Assembly: GCA_000697335.1 (NCBI GenBank)
Contig: JNEM01011643.1
Location: 1 to 15,035, forward strand
Origin: Conidiobolus incongruus B7586
Taxonomy: Eukaryota; Entomophthoromycota; Entomophthoromycetes; Entomophthorales; Conidiobolaceae
Direction of reading: 5' to 3'
Length of the DNA stretch: 15,035 nt
The translations under genes were made by a program, and so were the position numbers. The first letter of the stretch is position 1, and every line of letters begins with the position of its first letter. The notes under the pieces are model-generated. The model had not been told where the DNA came from. It was given only the letters and a program-made list of their open reading frames with translations, and ran no database searches. Positions 1 through 9,110 of this stretch are shown one piece after another.

Positions 1-1739
1 TAATATATAAATTAAGTTAAATTAAATCTTTATATAAATCCTTTTAAATAAATATTTTATTAATAAACAAATATTAATTATTATAATAAGTTATAATGGT
101 ACATATTACTCTTATTTAATTTTTGAAAGAAAATTAATTATTAGTAAATTTTATATTGTTTTTTAAATAAAACTTTATTTAACTAGTGTTCTTAATATAA
201 TTTAAGAAAACTTATTATTTTGTATGATAATTATAAAATATATAGATTTAAATCTATAAAAAATTTTAATTAAAAATAGCTAGAAAAAATTACCATATCT
301 AATATATTCTTTAAATTATAATTTATGTGATTATAATTATTTTAGGCAATTAAAAAACTAGCTTACAAGAAAGAAAATTTCTACAGGAAAATTTAATTGG
401 TTTATAGAATAATAAATTTTAGTTTTTATTAAAAAGAACTATTTTTAATGTTAAAAGCTTGTTAAAAATATAGAAAATAGTTATTAATAATAAAGAGTAT
501 TAATTTTATATTATATATTTATTTTTACTTTTTATATACTAAAATGTTTATTTTTTTTTCAATCACAAAAAATTCCCATTATTCAAAATAAAGAGTAATA
601 AAATCTAATCAATTTTGTTATTTCACCAAATTAACATCTTCAAGTTTATATCTATTATATTTCTTTAAGTAAATATTAAATTAGAAATGTATTTAATCAT
701 TTTTTATAGTAAATTTACTTAGTTCATAATATACCTAACATTTAACTAATTATTCTAATTTTATTCTTTTATTTTAATATTGCAAATCCAATTATGTTAT
801 TTTTAAATGTGATATTTTGCTTAATGAAAAATACATACTTTAGATAATTGGTTTTGATTAAAATGAATATTTATATTTGGGTTGAAGGTCAACATTTCAA
901 AATATTATTATTTTATTATTTTATTATTATGTTATCGCAAAATTAAACCCACTGTCATGACTGTATCTCTATCAAATCACCTCTTATAATAAGTTTTATT
1001 GATTTTATATATGAACTAATATTATGATTAAAAATCAAGTGATTTTTACAACTTCTCTTGAAAAAATTCAATAATAATCAGGATTACATTGGTCCATTTT
1101 CATTGTCTTTGTAGTGGATCAAATATTATTAATACATTTTCAACATCTTGAACTTGATCAAAAACAACTAATAATATATTTTGCTTTATCATTTTAAGAG
1201 ATTTTATTTTAGTGAATAATTTTATAAAGTGTACTTAAAGTTATAATATCCAATACTAAGTGTATGTTGTTCACATACATATTGTCAAATATCACGATAT
1301 TCTAATATTCAAATTATTTATCATATGATCACCTTTACTAGTTAGATGATTACACAATTTTGAAATTAGAATCAATACAATTCAGGATTCATAATGAACT
1401 TGTATAGTTTTGAATAAATCTAACAAACATAATAGCCATATACCTTTAATAAGGCAGTATCAATATACAACATATATATCTATGGTCAAATGAGATATTC
1501 AATCAATAATCCCACATATTTTATTATATTTAGAATTAATCGCCCAAACCCTCTTTTCGTTATTACTTGGAAATGTAAAATGACGATTCTTTTGAAATTA
1601 AACAATTTTCATTAGATATTAATGTTCATTATAATAATTTAATTTTATAACAAAGCTCTAAGCTATATTCATTTGTATTTAAGCTTTATCTCTAATCAAG
1701 GATACTAGTGAATATATTGATGATTTCATCAAAACATAT
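1..1739. other. AT-rich intergenic DNA, no gene seen
   Basis: No open reading frame of note, RNA gene or mobile element is visible on either strand. The sequence is mostly A/T runs with low-complexity stretches, including TTATTA/TTTTA repeats at about 901-930. Two short perfect inverted repeats stand out: TAAAAATCA/TGATTTTTA (1029-1037 and 1040-1048) and TGTATGT/ACATACA (1261-1267 and 1273-1279). Such AT hairpins arise easily by chance in DNA of this composition. The last 250 bases before the transporter are somewhat less AT-rich and hold its likely upstream promoter. Confidence 0.7.
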
Positions 1740-1742
1740 ATC

Positions 1743-1950
1743 CCCAATTATACCTAATTAGCCAATAATCCCATTCAAAGTGAATCGTGTGACCAAATTC
1801 TAAATTTATCCACCTATCATTGGACAAGTTTCAATAGACTATAAATGGCCAAACAGAGAACAGGGTCTAATTATCACCTGAAATTCCACTTTAATAATGA
1901 TATTTTGAAAACATATGATCATATTGTTCTTTCCCAAATTATATTTAAAA
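1743..1950 (+). promoter_or_regulatory. Putative promoter of the ABC transporter gene
   Basis: CCAAT pentamers lie at 1743-1747 and 1762-1766, and an inverted copy (ATTGG) lies at 1819-1823. CCAAT is the site of the NF-Y/Hap complex in fungi. Two TATA-like sequences follow: TATAAAT at 1840-1846 and TATATTTAAA at 1940-1949. The second is the better choice for the start site. Upstream ATGs follow the first one (about 1845, 1897 and 1915) but none follows the second, and its 60-base distance to the start codon resembles the spacing at the secreted-protein gene. The assignment is by pattern only. Confidence 0.35.
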
Positions 1951-1999
1951 TAATAATATTCAGTTAATACTATTAATCATTTAAAAATAACTTTAGTTT

Positions 2000-4162
2000 A
2001 TGTCAAGTATTAAATCTTCTAAGAAATTATCCAAGAAGACACTAATCTTAGGTAGTAGTGTGATTACTTGGATAGTTCTTCACAATTTATCCATTTGGTC
2101 AAGTATTATATCTGCAAGGAAAAAGAAATTCCTACCTCTTCAGTTTGAAACATACTCTAAAGAACAGCTGGATAAAGATGCTAAAAGATTCCCTTATCCC
2201 AAACACCAAGGGAAGATTACCTTAAATAAGAATTTTATACAACAGTTGAGAGCTCTGTTTCGTATACTTATACCTAAAATAACTGATAAAACAGTCGGTT
2301 TGTTAATATTACATACCGTGTTTTTGTTATTTAGGACGGGCTTAAGTGTTTATATAGCAGAAATTGACGGTCTTATCGTTCGAGATTTGGTTAATAACAA
2401 ACCTAAAGAGTTCTTTAAAGGTATTGGTCTTTGGTTCGCTATTGCCATCCCCGCTACCTATACCAATAGTATGATTCGTTATTTACAATCCAAGCTATCT
2501 ATTGCATTTCGTGCTCGTTTAGTAAACTATTGCCAATCTCTTTATCTCGATGAAAACATGTCCTTCTACAAGTTATTGAACTTGGATCGCCGTATTGAAG
2601 GTCCCGATCAATATATTACTAGTGATATTGCTAAATTTTCAGAAAGTTTATCAGGTTTATACAGTAGCTTGGGTAAACCACTGTTAGATACATTTATTTT
2701 CCAATATCAATTAATGAAGAGTATCGGTGCTAAACCCGGTGTATTGATGATTGCTTTCCACTTTTGCACCATTTACTTTTTGAGAAGTATTGCACCTCAG
2801 TTTGGTAAATTGGCAGCTATTCAAACCCAAATGGAGGGCGAATATCGAGGCGCTCACACTCGACTAATTACCAATAGTGAAGAAATCGCTTTCTATCATG
2901 GTGGTAAAATTGAAGAAGGTATATTGAATAGAGCTTATACTAAGCTTGTCAAGCATATCAACTACTGCTTGAAGATCAGAATCCCATATAATATGATGGA
3001 AGACTATATTATCAAGTATTTTTGGAGTTTATTAGGCTTGATTGCATGTGCTATTCCTGCTCTCGATCCCAAATCCAAGCTAACCAGATCCCAAAAACTA
3101 CAACAATTTGTCACAAACAAGAGAATTCTACTTGCACTTGGAGATGCTGGTGGCAGACTCATGTACAGTTATAAAGACTTGGCAGAATTGGCTGGTTATA
3201 CCGATCGTGTTTACAAATTGGTTGCCACTTTACACAGTCTCAGAAAGAATCAGTATCAAGTTGCTGATGATATCATTAGAGCTAAAGGAAATTACCATAT
3301 GGACGATATCCAAGGCAAAATTGAAGAAGGTAAAAAATTTATTGAACTCAAAGATGTTCCTATCGTTGCTCCCAATCCAAAGAATCCTGCTGGTGGAGAT
3401 ATTCTAGTTAAGAACTTGACTTTCAAAGTCAAAAAGGGAGAACACTTGATGATAACTGGCCCCAATGGTGTTGGTAAATCTGCCATTTCAAGAGTTATGC
3501 GAGGATTATGGCCAGTATTTGAAGGTGAATTATCTAAACCCGATTTTGAAGAAATGATTTATGTACCACAAAAGCCCTATCTTACTCTTGGAACCTTAAG
3601 AGATCAAATTATTTATCCTCATACCCACGAACAAATGAAGTCCGATAATATCACTGATGATGATCTCATGAAAATATTGGAATTAGTCTACTTGGACTAC
3701 ATTCCTGAAAGAGAAGGAGGATTTGATACTGTTAAAGAATGGAAAGATGTATTCTCAGGAGGTGAAAAACAAAGAATCAACCTTGCCCGTTTATTCTATC
3801 ACAAGCCCAAATTCGCTATTTTGGACGAATGTACTAGTGCTGTTAGCTCAGATGTTGAAGGTCTCATGTACTCTGAAGCCAAGAATAGAGGTATGACCTT
3901 GATCACTATTTCTCATCGTCCATCGCTTTTCAAGTATCACTCCAGATTACTCACACTTATTGGCGACAAGGAAAGAGGTTGGGAATTAACTGAACTAGGC
4001 AGCAATAGCAAACGATATAGCAATATTTCTAAAGAGATTAAAGATCTCCAAGCTAAAATCAACAATGCACAAATTTGGAAGTCTAGATTGGAAGAAATTA
4101 ATGCTCAACTTCAATTAGCTAAACCACCTAAAGCTTTGAGTAAAAAGTTAGAATTTTTTTAA
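2000..4162 (+). CDS. Peroxisomal half-size ABC transporter, subfamily D (ABCD1/Pxa-like)
   Basis: This 720-residue protein is a half transporter with the membrane domain first and one C-terminal nucleotide-binding domain. ABCD proteins dimerise in the peroxisomal membrane and import very-long-chain or branched acyl-CoA for beta-oxidation. Hydrophobic segments lie near residues 14-37, 98-118, 139-157, 246-263 and 339-355. Family landmarks are NSMIRYL (156-162), PDQYITSD (202-209), the EAA-like loop NSEEIAFY (292-299) and LAGYTDRV (397-404). ATPase motifs are Walker A GPNGVGKS (487-494), Q-loop Q524, signature FSGGEKQR (585-592), Walker B FAILDE (605-610) and H-loop H639. A charged helical tail (about 674-710) matches the C-terminal extension of ABCD1/ABCD2, which ABCD3/PMP70 lacks. 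The length is close to human ABCD1 (745). The gene has no intron, and the start is the first in-frame ATG, before the N-terminal hydrophobic segment. The signature has Phe where the family usually has Leu. Whether it pairs as a homodimer or like yeast Pxa1/Pxa2 cannot be told. Confidence 0.95.
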   Translation: MSSIKSSKKLSKKTLILGSSVITWIVLHNLSIWSSIISARKKKFLPLQFETYSKEQLDKDAKRFPYPKHQGKITLNKNFIQQLRALFRILIPKITDKTVGLLILHTVFLLFRTGLSVYIAEIDGLIVRDLVNNKPKEFFKGIGLWFAIAIPATYTNSMIRYLQSKLSIAFRARLVNYCQSLYLDENMSFYKLLNLDRRIEGPDQYITSDIAKFSESLSGLYSSLGKPLLDTFIFQYQLMKSIGAKPGVLMIAFHFCTIYFLRSIAPQFGKLAAIQTQMEGEYRGAHTRLITNSEEIAFYHGGKIEEGILNRAYTKLVKHINYCLKIRIPYNMMEDYIIKYFWSLLGLIACAIPALDPKSKLTRSQKLQQFVTNKRILLALGDAGGRLMYSYKDLAELAGYTDRVYKLVATLHSLRKNQYQVADDIIRAKGNYHMDDIQGKIEEGKKFIELKDVPIVAPNPKNPAGGDILVKNLTFKVKKGEHLMITGPNGVGKSAISRVMRGLWPVFEGELSKPDFEEMIYVPQKPYLTLGTLRDQIIYPHTHEQMKSDNITDDDLMKILELVYLDYIPEREGGFDTVKEWKDVFSGGEKQRINLARLFYHKPKFAILDECTSAVSSDVEGLMYSEAKNRGMTLITISHRPSLFKYHSRLLTLIGDKERGWELTELGSNSKRYSNISKEIKDLQAKINNAQIWKSRLEEINAQLQLAKPPKALSKKLEFF

Positions 4163-4170
4163 TAGCATTT

Positions 4171-4176
4171 AATAAA
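4171..4176 (+). terminator. Polyadenylation signal AATAAA after the transporter
   Basis: A canonical AATAAA hexamer lies 9 bases past the stop codon, followed by A/T-rich sequence. In DNA this AT-rich the hexamer also occurs by chance, so position is the main support. Confidence 0.4.
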
Positions 4177-5856
4177 AATTTCAAAATTTTAATTAAATTC
4201 TATACTAATATATTTCAAATAACATATATTAGAAAATATTATAAATTTATATTATTACATATCAAATAAAACTAAAAATTAAAATATATGGAATATAAGA
4301 TTAGCTTCATTCCAATATTATATTAATATATTCTTTAAATCAAGTAACATATTATTACAATCCAAATCTGTAATTAAACTAATTAATCCAATTAAATAAA
4401 AGTATGAATATGGAATATTAATTGAAATTTGAATAAATTCAAATTAAATAATGATATTAATTCCTTTCAGGTTAATATAATAAATTAATCAGAAAATAAT
4501 ATAAACAAGATAAATTAAAGGAAAATAATATTCTAAATGAAATTAGATACTATTTAATTGTTGAAAATTGGTTATTTGATCAATAAGTATATCATAAATT
4601 TCTATATTGAAATCACTTGAATATAATATAATATAATATAATATGCTTTTATCTACACAACTAATCAATTCGATATCAATATTATCAATTAAACTATGTA
4701 TCATATTTTGAAAATTATACATCGAAATATTTTAACTAAAATAATTGATTTATCATCATACTATTATCATGTTATCTATTAAATTATCATTAATATAATA
4801 TAAATAAAATAAAAAACTGCCCTATTCCATTTCAATATAATCATTTTTTGAACAAATATTTTGTAATAAATGATTATAATTGAAAATTATCATTATATTA
4901 ATCTAATTATATATCTCATATTTATATATTTATGAAACAGTAAATTTTTTTAAAGCATTATTTTAATCTCGTAGTTAATATTTTTAATTATTTAAATTTC
5001 AAAATGAATTAATTTTTGATTATCAGTTTTTATTTAAATTAATCAAAATAATCAGAATTTTTAATTGAATTGATGAATTTGATAAAGAATAGATCAACTG
5101 TTTTGTTTGTGAATTTGTAATTTACTAGTTATATTTTAAACATTATTATCTGATATGATATTATATATTTTCCGTAATATAAGTTAAAAATCATATTGTA
5201 GATTATTAACTGTAAGTATGTATTTCATTCAATTATTGATAATAACTATATGGTATGATATTGATTATTGAACAAAATATTTTTTAATTATTAAAATTAT
5301 TATATATATATCACATAATAATTGTAATTCTATTAATATACTATGAGATGAGCATAGTTATTACCATGATATCTCAGAATATTATATAAGTTATAATTCA
5401 ATATAATTAAACCTTAAAAATATTTTAAGGAATAATAATTGAAAAATATAATAAATTCAACACAAGGTCTTAAGCTGATTAGAATCTTAACATTGAATAA
5501 AATATCAAAGAATATGATAAATATTTTAACCGCTGGTATAGGTCAATGGATGTAAAATGAAATAATTTAATTAGTGTTATGTTTTATAATATCGTGTGTT
5601 TAGCTCTTCTGAAGATATATCATATATTTACAATAATAATAAGACTGAGTATGATAATTATAAATATGAATCAATATTAATTTATTAATTTATTATGAAA
5701 TCAATTTTTTAATATTACCAAGTTTGATAATTCTAAATTTAAAAATTGATATATTTAGATTATATTATTAAGATTACGTCATTCGCTGAAAATATTTTAG
5801 TTAATAGTTTAGCAAAGAGAAACTAAATTAAATAATGTAATAATTTAATTAGGAGC
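4177..5856. other. AT-rich intergenic desert
   Basis: About 1.7 kb of very AT-rich DNA with no coding, RNA or transposon signal on either strand. It contains the pentanucleotide microsatellite at 4621-4644 and a 6-bp inverted repeat ACTATG/CATAGT near 5341-5359. I see nothing else in it that chance would not explain. Confidence 0.7.
4621..4644. repeat. (ATATA)n microsatellite
   Basis: Perfect tandem repetition of a 5-base unit, ATATA, for 24 bases (nearly five copies). It is probably a slippage product in AT-rich intergenic DNA and has no evident function. Confidence 0.85.
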
Positions 5857-5860
5857 AATG

Positions 5861-5935
5861 ATGAAATAATAATTCAAAGGACTTGCTACGGGAGGATCTA
5901 AGATCTTACAGGTAGTAAGTTTCTTATTACTTCAT
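5861..5935. repeat. Two-tier hairpin, candidate structured RNA or palindromic element relic
   Basis: An outer stem pairs 5861-5872 with 5924-5935 (11 of 12 positions match). After a small internal loop, an inner stem pairs ACTTGCTAC (5881-5889) with GTAGTAAGT (5912-5920), 9 bp with one G-U pair. The 22-base apex contains GATCT-a-AGATC. The inner part is noticeably richer in G+C than its surroundings. No ORF overlaps it. If transcribed it would fold as a hairpin of about 75 nt. It could equally be the remnant of a small inverted-repeat element. The strand cannot be assigned. Confidence 0.45.
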
Positions 5936-6206
5936 TAGTATCTGATTGTAATTCAATTTAATTTTGATAATTTTGGAAATGTTTCAAATATCGATTTATT
6001 TTTAAATTTTAAAGTATTTGTAAGATATTCGTATTAGATAAAAATTTAGTTTATTTAATAAAAAAATATTTTATATTATATTAATTAAAATAATATATAT
6101 TAAAATATTAAAAAACTTAATAAATTAATATCCTGAATTTTTAGGAAAATCTAATAAATATTCAGTAGGTGATAATAAAAGTTAAATGAATTGACATTGT
6201 ATTGTT

Positions 6207-6464
6207 ATGAATAATATCAAGGATATTACGACTAATATTCAAATACATTCATGGAAAGGGTTCTTCCATCATAAAGGTTGGAAAAAGATGAAATTAAGGA
6301 TACCACAAGGTGTGACTAATATATATCAGTTATGCTATTCATATGGGGTATGGATTGTTAATTTGATTAAACAGGGTTCATTTGTAAATGATCATTACAC
6401 ACTTTCAGTAATCCATCATACTTTTGATCATATTAGAATAAGTTTGATATTTATATTCTTATGA
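6207..6464 (+). CDS. Doubtful 85-codon ORF of unknown function
   Basis: An ATG-started frame of 85 codons ends in TGA. The product is unrecognised. It is rich in aromatic, His and hydrophobic residues, with a hydrophobic C-terminus (ISLIFIFL) and no signal peptide or known motif. The stretch is less AT-rich than its flanks, which is the only hint of function. A 5-bp GC-containing hairpin, CGGTA-aa-TACCG, starts 4 bases after the stop (6468-6479). No convincing TATA box or splice signals are seen. It could be chance, a small real protein or the trace of a decayed gene; I favour chance or decay. Confidence 0.15.
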   Translation: MNNIKDITTNIQIHSWKGFFHHKGWKKMKLRIPQGVTNIYQLCYSYGVWIVNLIKQGSFVNDHYTLSVIHHTFDHIRISLIFIFL

Positions 6465-6483
6465 CATCGGTAAATACCGTGTA

Positions 6484-7700
6484 TAGTTTTCATTCTAATC
6501 ACCTCAATGGATCTTTATTTTTATACTAATCATGGATGCTATAGATTAATAAAATTGGTATTTTCTTTTTTATAATACCACAATTGTTTAATCTAAATTA
6601 TTGAATCTTTGAAAATTATCTAAGTGAAGGAAATAGAGCATATTTTGATATAAGTTAGATATAAATAGGTTTTACAACAACAATGAATTATTTTAAAGTG
6701 TATATTAAACATATATCAGAAGAAGTCTTAATATTATACACCAGCTAATATCTATCAAATTATTTGATATTTGAATAGTAAGTCATCTCAAATTTAACAA
6801 AATTTTTCAATATCGTTAATAATCAGGATCAATGTTTCATAAAAATTTAACTTCCGTTAATTTCCGATTAGAAAAGAAATTTAATAATATTGAGTTATAA
6901 CTAAAATTTTAATTGAATATATTATTTAATAAAGTAATTATTTGTTGAAATTCTTCAAAAAGAAATGCATCTTTAATAAATTGATATTTTAACAAAACTA
7001 ACGCAGTTATTTAAAAATACTAGTAATGTTAATCTATAATATCTATTTATAATTAACTAATAAGATTTTTATTTAATGATCAATGATAAATTCATTATTA
7101 ATAAATTAATGAGTTAAATATAGATAGAATAGTGGATGTTAAGAAAAGATTTTAGTTTGTTTTGTATAATTTATTTTTGATTAATACTAAACTCAGAAAT
7201 TCTTGTTTTTTGAACTAAAGATTTAAGTTTGCAAAATATTTGAAAATAACTTTTGATCAATTTTGATTTATGCACCTTTTTTAACTATTTTTTTTTGATG
7301 CATAGTTTTGAAAGTAAAAATTTCAAAAGCTATTGAAATAATTGATGATAATGAGTTTTGAAACGAATATTAATAACAAACATAAATAAATTGCACTAAA
7401 ACTATTTAATACATATTTATAGTCATATTAACGAATAACAAGCAAATGATTGTTCACTTAACTTACATTTTTACGAACATCACAACTAATATATTTATAA
7501 ATAAGGATATTGGAGATATATTAAGTGTCTCAATAAAATAAATTAGAATGGCCCAGATCTATTAGGGAGAGAGAGATTGTGTATAATGAAAAGTTTTGTT
7601 TTATATATTTATGATTAATTTATTCTAACTAATATTGATAACAAAAGGATTAACAAATACAATGAACTAAGTTGATTAGATATGGAGTAAGGTGCAAAAT
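6484..7700. other. AT-rich intergenic DNA, no gene seen
   Basis: No ORF of coding character, tRNA or mobile element is visible. A short purine tract with GAGAGAGA lies near 7565-7576. Composition becomes a little less AT-rich towards the right end, where it meets the repeat-bearing region upstream of the kinase gene. Confidence 0.65.
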
Positions 7701-7704
7701 GACT

Positions 7705-7724
7705 TAATTGAAACTTTTCAATTA
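7705..7724. repeat. Short perfect inverted repeat
   Basis: TAATTGAAA (7705-7713) and TTTCAATTA (7716-7724) are perfect 9-base inverted copies with 2 bases between, making a near-complete palindrome. It is AT-only apart from one G-C pair, so chance is a fair explanation. Confidence 0.5.
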
Positions 7725-8036
7725 TCAATTAGTGAAGCTAAGAGTTTTATTTTTCAACTACCCAAAAGACAAAAGATGACTCAGTGTTAATCAATATATA
7801 GTCTTAACATTTGATTTAAGTTGAGGTGAATTGCTTCAAACATGCAAATTTAACTTTGGTTGAACAACTGGTTGTAATATAAAGATAATACTCAATGTTA
7901 TATTTAAAATGTAAAGTGAACTGAAACTGCTTATATGTTAAAATTTATTTGATTATTGTTTAGTTAAATGTGAAATATTCAATAATATTGTACGGATCAT
8001 TATCTATTTTAGATGAATAGCTCGAAAATAGCCATT

Positions 8037-8065
8037 TTTGCAGATTTTCCACGCTCTTCTGCAAA
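8037..8065. repeat. Inverted repeat / hairpin 1 of a tandem pair
   Basis: TTTGCAGA (8037-8044) and TCTGCAAA (8058-8065) are perfect 8-base inverted copies around a 13-base loop. Three pairs are G-C, which is unusual in this composition. A second hairpin begins only 8 bases downstream. Confidence 0.55.
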
Positions 8066-8072
8066 CATAAGC

Positions 8073-8114
8073 CTTATCTTGAATGTTTCCTAATCAAGAA
8101 GCTGGCAAGATAAG
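8073..8114. repeat. Inverted repeat / hairpin 2 of a tandem pair
   Basis: CTTATCTTG (8073-8081) and CAAGATAAG (8106-8114) are perfect 9-base inverted copies separated by 24 bases. An alternative shorter pairing, CTTGA with TCAAG inside the loop (8094-8098), competes with it. With the hairpin at 8037-8065 it forms a double stem-loop. Confidence 0.55.
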
Positions 8115-8224
8115 ATTGAGGGAATCCTATAATTACATGATAATATTACCCAATTCTATGTGAATTAATAATTAGATTGACTAAGGAGTTGGGATATTAG
8201 AGAATATAATCAATTTTGTGTAAA

Positions 8225-8250
8225 ATTCAATATCCTTGTGAATATTGAAT
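8225..8250. repeat. Inverted repeat / hairpin
   Basis: ATTCAATAT (8225-8233) and ATATTGAAT (8242-8250) are perfect 9-base inverted copies with an 8-base loop. It is one of a run of such structures between 8037 and 8835. Confidence 0.5.
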
Positions 8251-8400
8251 GAAGTCAAGTACAGGAACAACTCAATTCTCTCTATGTCTTCATTTTATTG
8301 ATGCTTTAGGATTCATTCATCTTACATAAATTTCTTATTTAAAATCATATGATGGAAGAATGGATAATTGATTCAATCTTACAAATTTTATTGTATAAAG

Positions 8401-8585
8401 AATAGATAGGCCAACAAACATAAAATTAAATTATTGTAATAGTCAAATAAACCGAATTAGTTGACTATTATCAACTTTGGAGAGGATTCCGAATTCAGCT
8501 TATCTATTGATAGATTAAATTAGACCTAAAAAGGTAATCAAATAGATAGGCTGTTTATGGGAAAATTAGGGTCTTGAGAGGATTC
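8401..8585. repeat. Mosaic of short direct and inverted repeats upstream of the kinase gene
   Basis: The 11-mer AATAGATAGGC occurs at 8401-8411 and 8541-8551. In both places AAAATTA follows after exactly 10 bases. A near-complementary copy, GCTTATCTATT (8498-8508), lies between them and could pair with either, using one G-T wobble. The 10-mer GAGAGGATTC occurs at 8480-8489 and 8576-8585. Nested inside is a perfect 10-bp hairpin, TAATAGTCAA (8437-8446) with TTGACTATTA (8461-8470). No gene overlaps. The arrangement could be a regulatory array or the relic of a small repeat element. Confidence 0.5.
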
Positions 8586-8766
8586 AAAAGTTTTAACTCA
8601 AATTTAAAATAATCATTATATCCCAAATAATAATATACAAACTTATTAAACAGAGGATTTCTTAAATGAGCGACTTGAATCAATAGCTTCTATATTCCGT
8701 TATATTCAACAATAGGGGTTGTATACTTTAATTAGTTATATCGCATTAATTGATATCAGAGGAATT
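8481..8766 (+). promoter_or_regulatory. Cluster of four AGAGGA(A/T)T words
   Basis: AGAGGATT or AGAGGAAT occurs at 8481, 8577, 8652 and 8758, 75 to 106 bases apart and all in the same orientation. They lie 320 to 610 bases upstream of the probable TATA box of the kinase gene. A hexamer with three G's should be rare in DNA this AT-rich, so the clustering suggests binding sites or a degenerate repeat. No known factor is assigned. Confidence 0.3.
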
Positions 8767-8813
8767 GGGCGAATGAATTGATGTAGTCATTTTACCTTGA
8801 TACAAGCCTTTTT

Positions 8814-8835
8814 AGCTAATTATATTTAATTAGCT
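8814..8835. repeat. Perfect 9-bp hairpin with a 4-base loop
   Basis: AGCTAATTA (8814-8822), loop TATT, and TAATTAGCT (8827-8835) form a perfect stem-loop. It is the most compact hairpin in the region upstream of the kinase promoter. Confidence 0.55.
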
Positions 8836-8913
8836 CCATCCCTCAGATTAAGCAAATCGTATCAAATATAACAATAGTAGAAGGGTGATTTATTTGCCAG
8901 TCTTCCGAATTAT

Positions 8914-9110
8914 ACCAATCACAGTATCCATTTTGAATGCTTTTTAGAAATTGATTAATATGTTAATAATTAAATCATATACATTAAAAGAAATCTTGAT
9001 AAGGAATGAAGGGTGGGTGGTAAGCCAAAATTAAATTGGTATCAACATCAATCAAACCACTGACCAATCGCAGTCCACTAGATTTCAGTATAAAAAACCA
9101 CCAATCACCC
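8914..9110 (+). promoter_or_regulatory. Kinase gene promoter with CCAAT boxes and TATA box
   Basis: ACCAATC occurs three times (8914-8920, 9063-9069, 9100-9106), each time continuing as AC or GC. The copy at 9063 fits the NF-Y/Hap consensus CCAATC(A/G) and sits about 20 bases before TATAAAA (9089-9095). GGGTGGGTGG at 9011-9020 is strikingly G-rich for this DNA and may be a CACCC-type zinc-finger site. No ATG occurs from here to the start codon at 9444, consistent with transcription starting just after the TATA box and giving a leader of about 330 bases. A weaker TATA-like TTTAAATATAG near 9245 could give a shorter one. Confidence 0.5.

Noticed and set aside
3108-3486. Two overlapping ORFs inside the transporter gene (one per strand)
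   Set aside because: They are shadows of the transporter frame, which carries clear family motifs throughout.
5858-5945. C/D-box snoRNA candidate: ATGATGA at 5858 and CTGA at 5942
   Set aside because: The flanking terminal stem is poor, the interior forms strong competing stems, and I could not match the stretch before CTGA to rRNA. A hairpin element explains the sequence better.
8401-8585. CRISPR-like or tandem-repeat array
   Set aside because: The repeated words are only 10-11 bases, few and unevenly spaced, and the host is eukaryotic.
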